Notes under the pieces: generated by a model
Databases searched by the model: none
Told to the model about the DNA's origin: nothing
The model's input: only the letters and a program-made list of their open reading frames with translations
Shown here: positions 63,646 through 64,000 of the stretch, piece by piece
How the letters are laid out: the number at the start of each line of letters is the position of its first letter
Position numbering within the stretch: position 1 is the stretch's first letter
Program-made: the position numbers and the translations under genes
Source of the DNA: Flavobacterium sp. UMI-01
GTDB lineage: Bacteria; Bacteroidota; Bacteroidia; Flavobacteriales; Flavobacteriaceae
Assembly: GCF_019656315.1 (NCBI RefSeq)
Contig: NZ_BPLU01000012.1
Coordinates: 33,911 to 97,910, forward strand
Reading direction: 5' to 3'
Length of the DNA: 64,000 bases

Positions 63646-63675
63646 TTTGTAAATCGAAAAGTGTGCTTATATTTG
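63646..63675 (+). promoter_or_regulatory. promoter of tRNA-Ser: TTTG-N18-TATATTTG
   Basis: TTTG (63646-63649) and TATATTTG (63668-63675) are 18 bp apart, the same spacing as for tRNA-Pro. The tRNA begins 33 bp after the -7 element, leaving a longer leader. Confidence 0.85.
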
Positions 63676-63707
63676 CACTCGCAATCACGAAATTATAGCA
63701 ACATACT

Positions 63708-63795
63708 GGAGAAATGGCAGAGCGGTCGAATGCGGCAGTCTTGAAAACTGTTGACTGTAACAGGTCCGGGGGTTCGAATCCCTCTTTCTCCGCCA
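63708..63795 (+). tRNA. tRNA-Ser (anticodon UGA)
   Basis: Acceptor arms GGAGAAA/TTTCTCC pair fully, with discriminator G and an encoded CCA end. The loop CTTGAAA gives anticodon TGA. A long variable arm (about TGTTGACTGTAACAGGTCC region) and the class II layout are typical of tRNA-Ser. The T arm GGGGTTCGAATCCCTC is intact. Confidence 0.96.
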
Positions 63796-63814
63796 GTATT
63801 ACTACAAGTTGAAT

Positions 63815-63851
63815 AAAAACCCTTTAAATCGTATGATTTAAAGGGTTTTTT
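63815..63851 (+). terminator. rho-independent terminator of tRNA-Ser
   Basis: AAAAACCCTTTAAATC pairs perfectly (16 bp) with GATTTAAAGGGTTTTT across the loop GTAT and runs into further T residues, 20 bp after the tRNA. Confidence 0.92.
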
Positions 63852-63906
63852 CTATTCCCTATCTATCAAATTATTCATTAATGCGTGAACTGAAAGGGAT
63901 AAAATC

Positions 63907-63980
63907 GGATCAAGTTCAAAAGTTGGGGATTAGGCAAAAAGATGGATCAAGTTCAAAAGTTGGGGATTAGGCAAAAAGAT
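63907..63980 (+). repeat. perfect 37-bp tandem duplication at the window edge
   Basis: GGATCAAGTTCAAAAGTTGGGGATTAGGCAAAAAGAT occurs twice back to back (63907-63943 and 63944-63980) without a mismatch. The following bases TGGATAATCT diverge after four, so it is either a two-copy duplication or the edge of a longer element beyond the window. Confidence 0.95.
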
Positions 63981-64000
63981 TGGATAATCTAAACAGGAAA

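Overview
The window is a chromosome segment of an AT-rich member of the Bacteroidota, most likely a Flavobacterium or close relative. Support comes from promoters of the TTTG/TAnnTTTG type (best seen at both tRNA genes), near-absence of Shine-Dalgarno sequences before start codons, 'SC'-type lipoboxes, family-specific proteins (HAEPLYID protein, CAL67264-like membrane protein) and several Flavo-1-like RNA elements. Most of it is ordinary core genome. No plasmid, phage or CRISPR array is visible.

Layout. 1-6.1 kb: alpha-glucan genes on the plus strand (5'-truncated glgE, glgB, a GH31 alpha-glucosidase), then an M48 lipoprotein protease. 6.9-9.3 kb: a small accessory patch with seven tandem 108-bp repeats, the 3' end (domains V-VI) of a group II intron, a TIR-domain gene bracketed by a short inverted repeat, an attC-like hairpin and one Flavo-1-like RNA. 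9.4-12.6 kb: clpB and divergent ytxJ. 12.6-13.3 kb: gene-free repeats.

13.3-25.6 kb: the arginine/proline cluster, all on the minus strand: [28-codon Arg-containing leader ORF]-GNAT-argG-argC-argD-proA-proB-GxxExxY-argF'-argB-argE-argH. It carries the Bacteroidota version of the pathway, with an acetyl/succinyl-ornithine carbamoyltransferase in place of an ordinary OTCase. The upstream half is stuffed with intergenic repeats; the downstream half is tightly packed.

25.7-30.4 kb: envelope proteins of unknown function, an ABC-F ATPase with one degenerate ATP site, and a 57-residue lipoprotein. 30.6-34.3 kb: pyrR-pyrB-(STAS-like)-rnz and pdxH. 34.3-42.6 kb: lpxD, prfB with its programmed frameshift, an aldolase, a YebC-family gene, gcvT, nnrD, guaC and a GNAT. 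42.7-51.3 kb: pentapeptide-repeat protein, OmpA-like lipoprotein, GT2 plus orphan HsdR_N protein, holA, ettA, a beta-barrel/DM13 pair and a DCC protein. 51.4-54.6 kb: mutS2, ung, tRNA-Pro. 55.4-57.4 kb: a peroxide-defence group (2-Cys peroxiredoxin, thioredoxin, DUF6952-like, tpx). 57.4-63.5 kb: dgkA-like, ftsK, lolA-like, lptF/G-like and ribB with a degenerate GTP cyclohydrolase II domain. The end has tRNA-Ser(UGA) and a 37-bp tandem duplication.

The most promising lead for something new is the apparently leaderless Arg-containing micro-ORF at the head of the arginine cluster. Next are the 108/216-bp repeat array, the asymmetric ABC-F protein and the unusual residue at the substrate-selecting position of ArgF'. 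All functional calls rest on motif recognition by eye; no database search was run.
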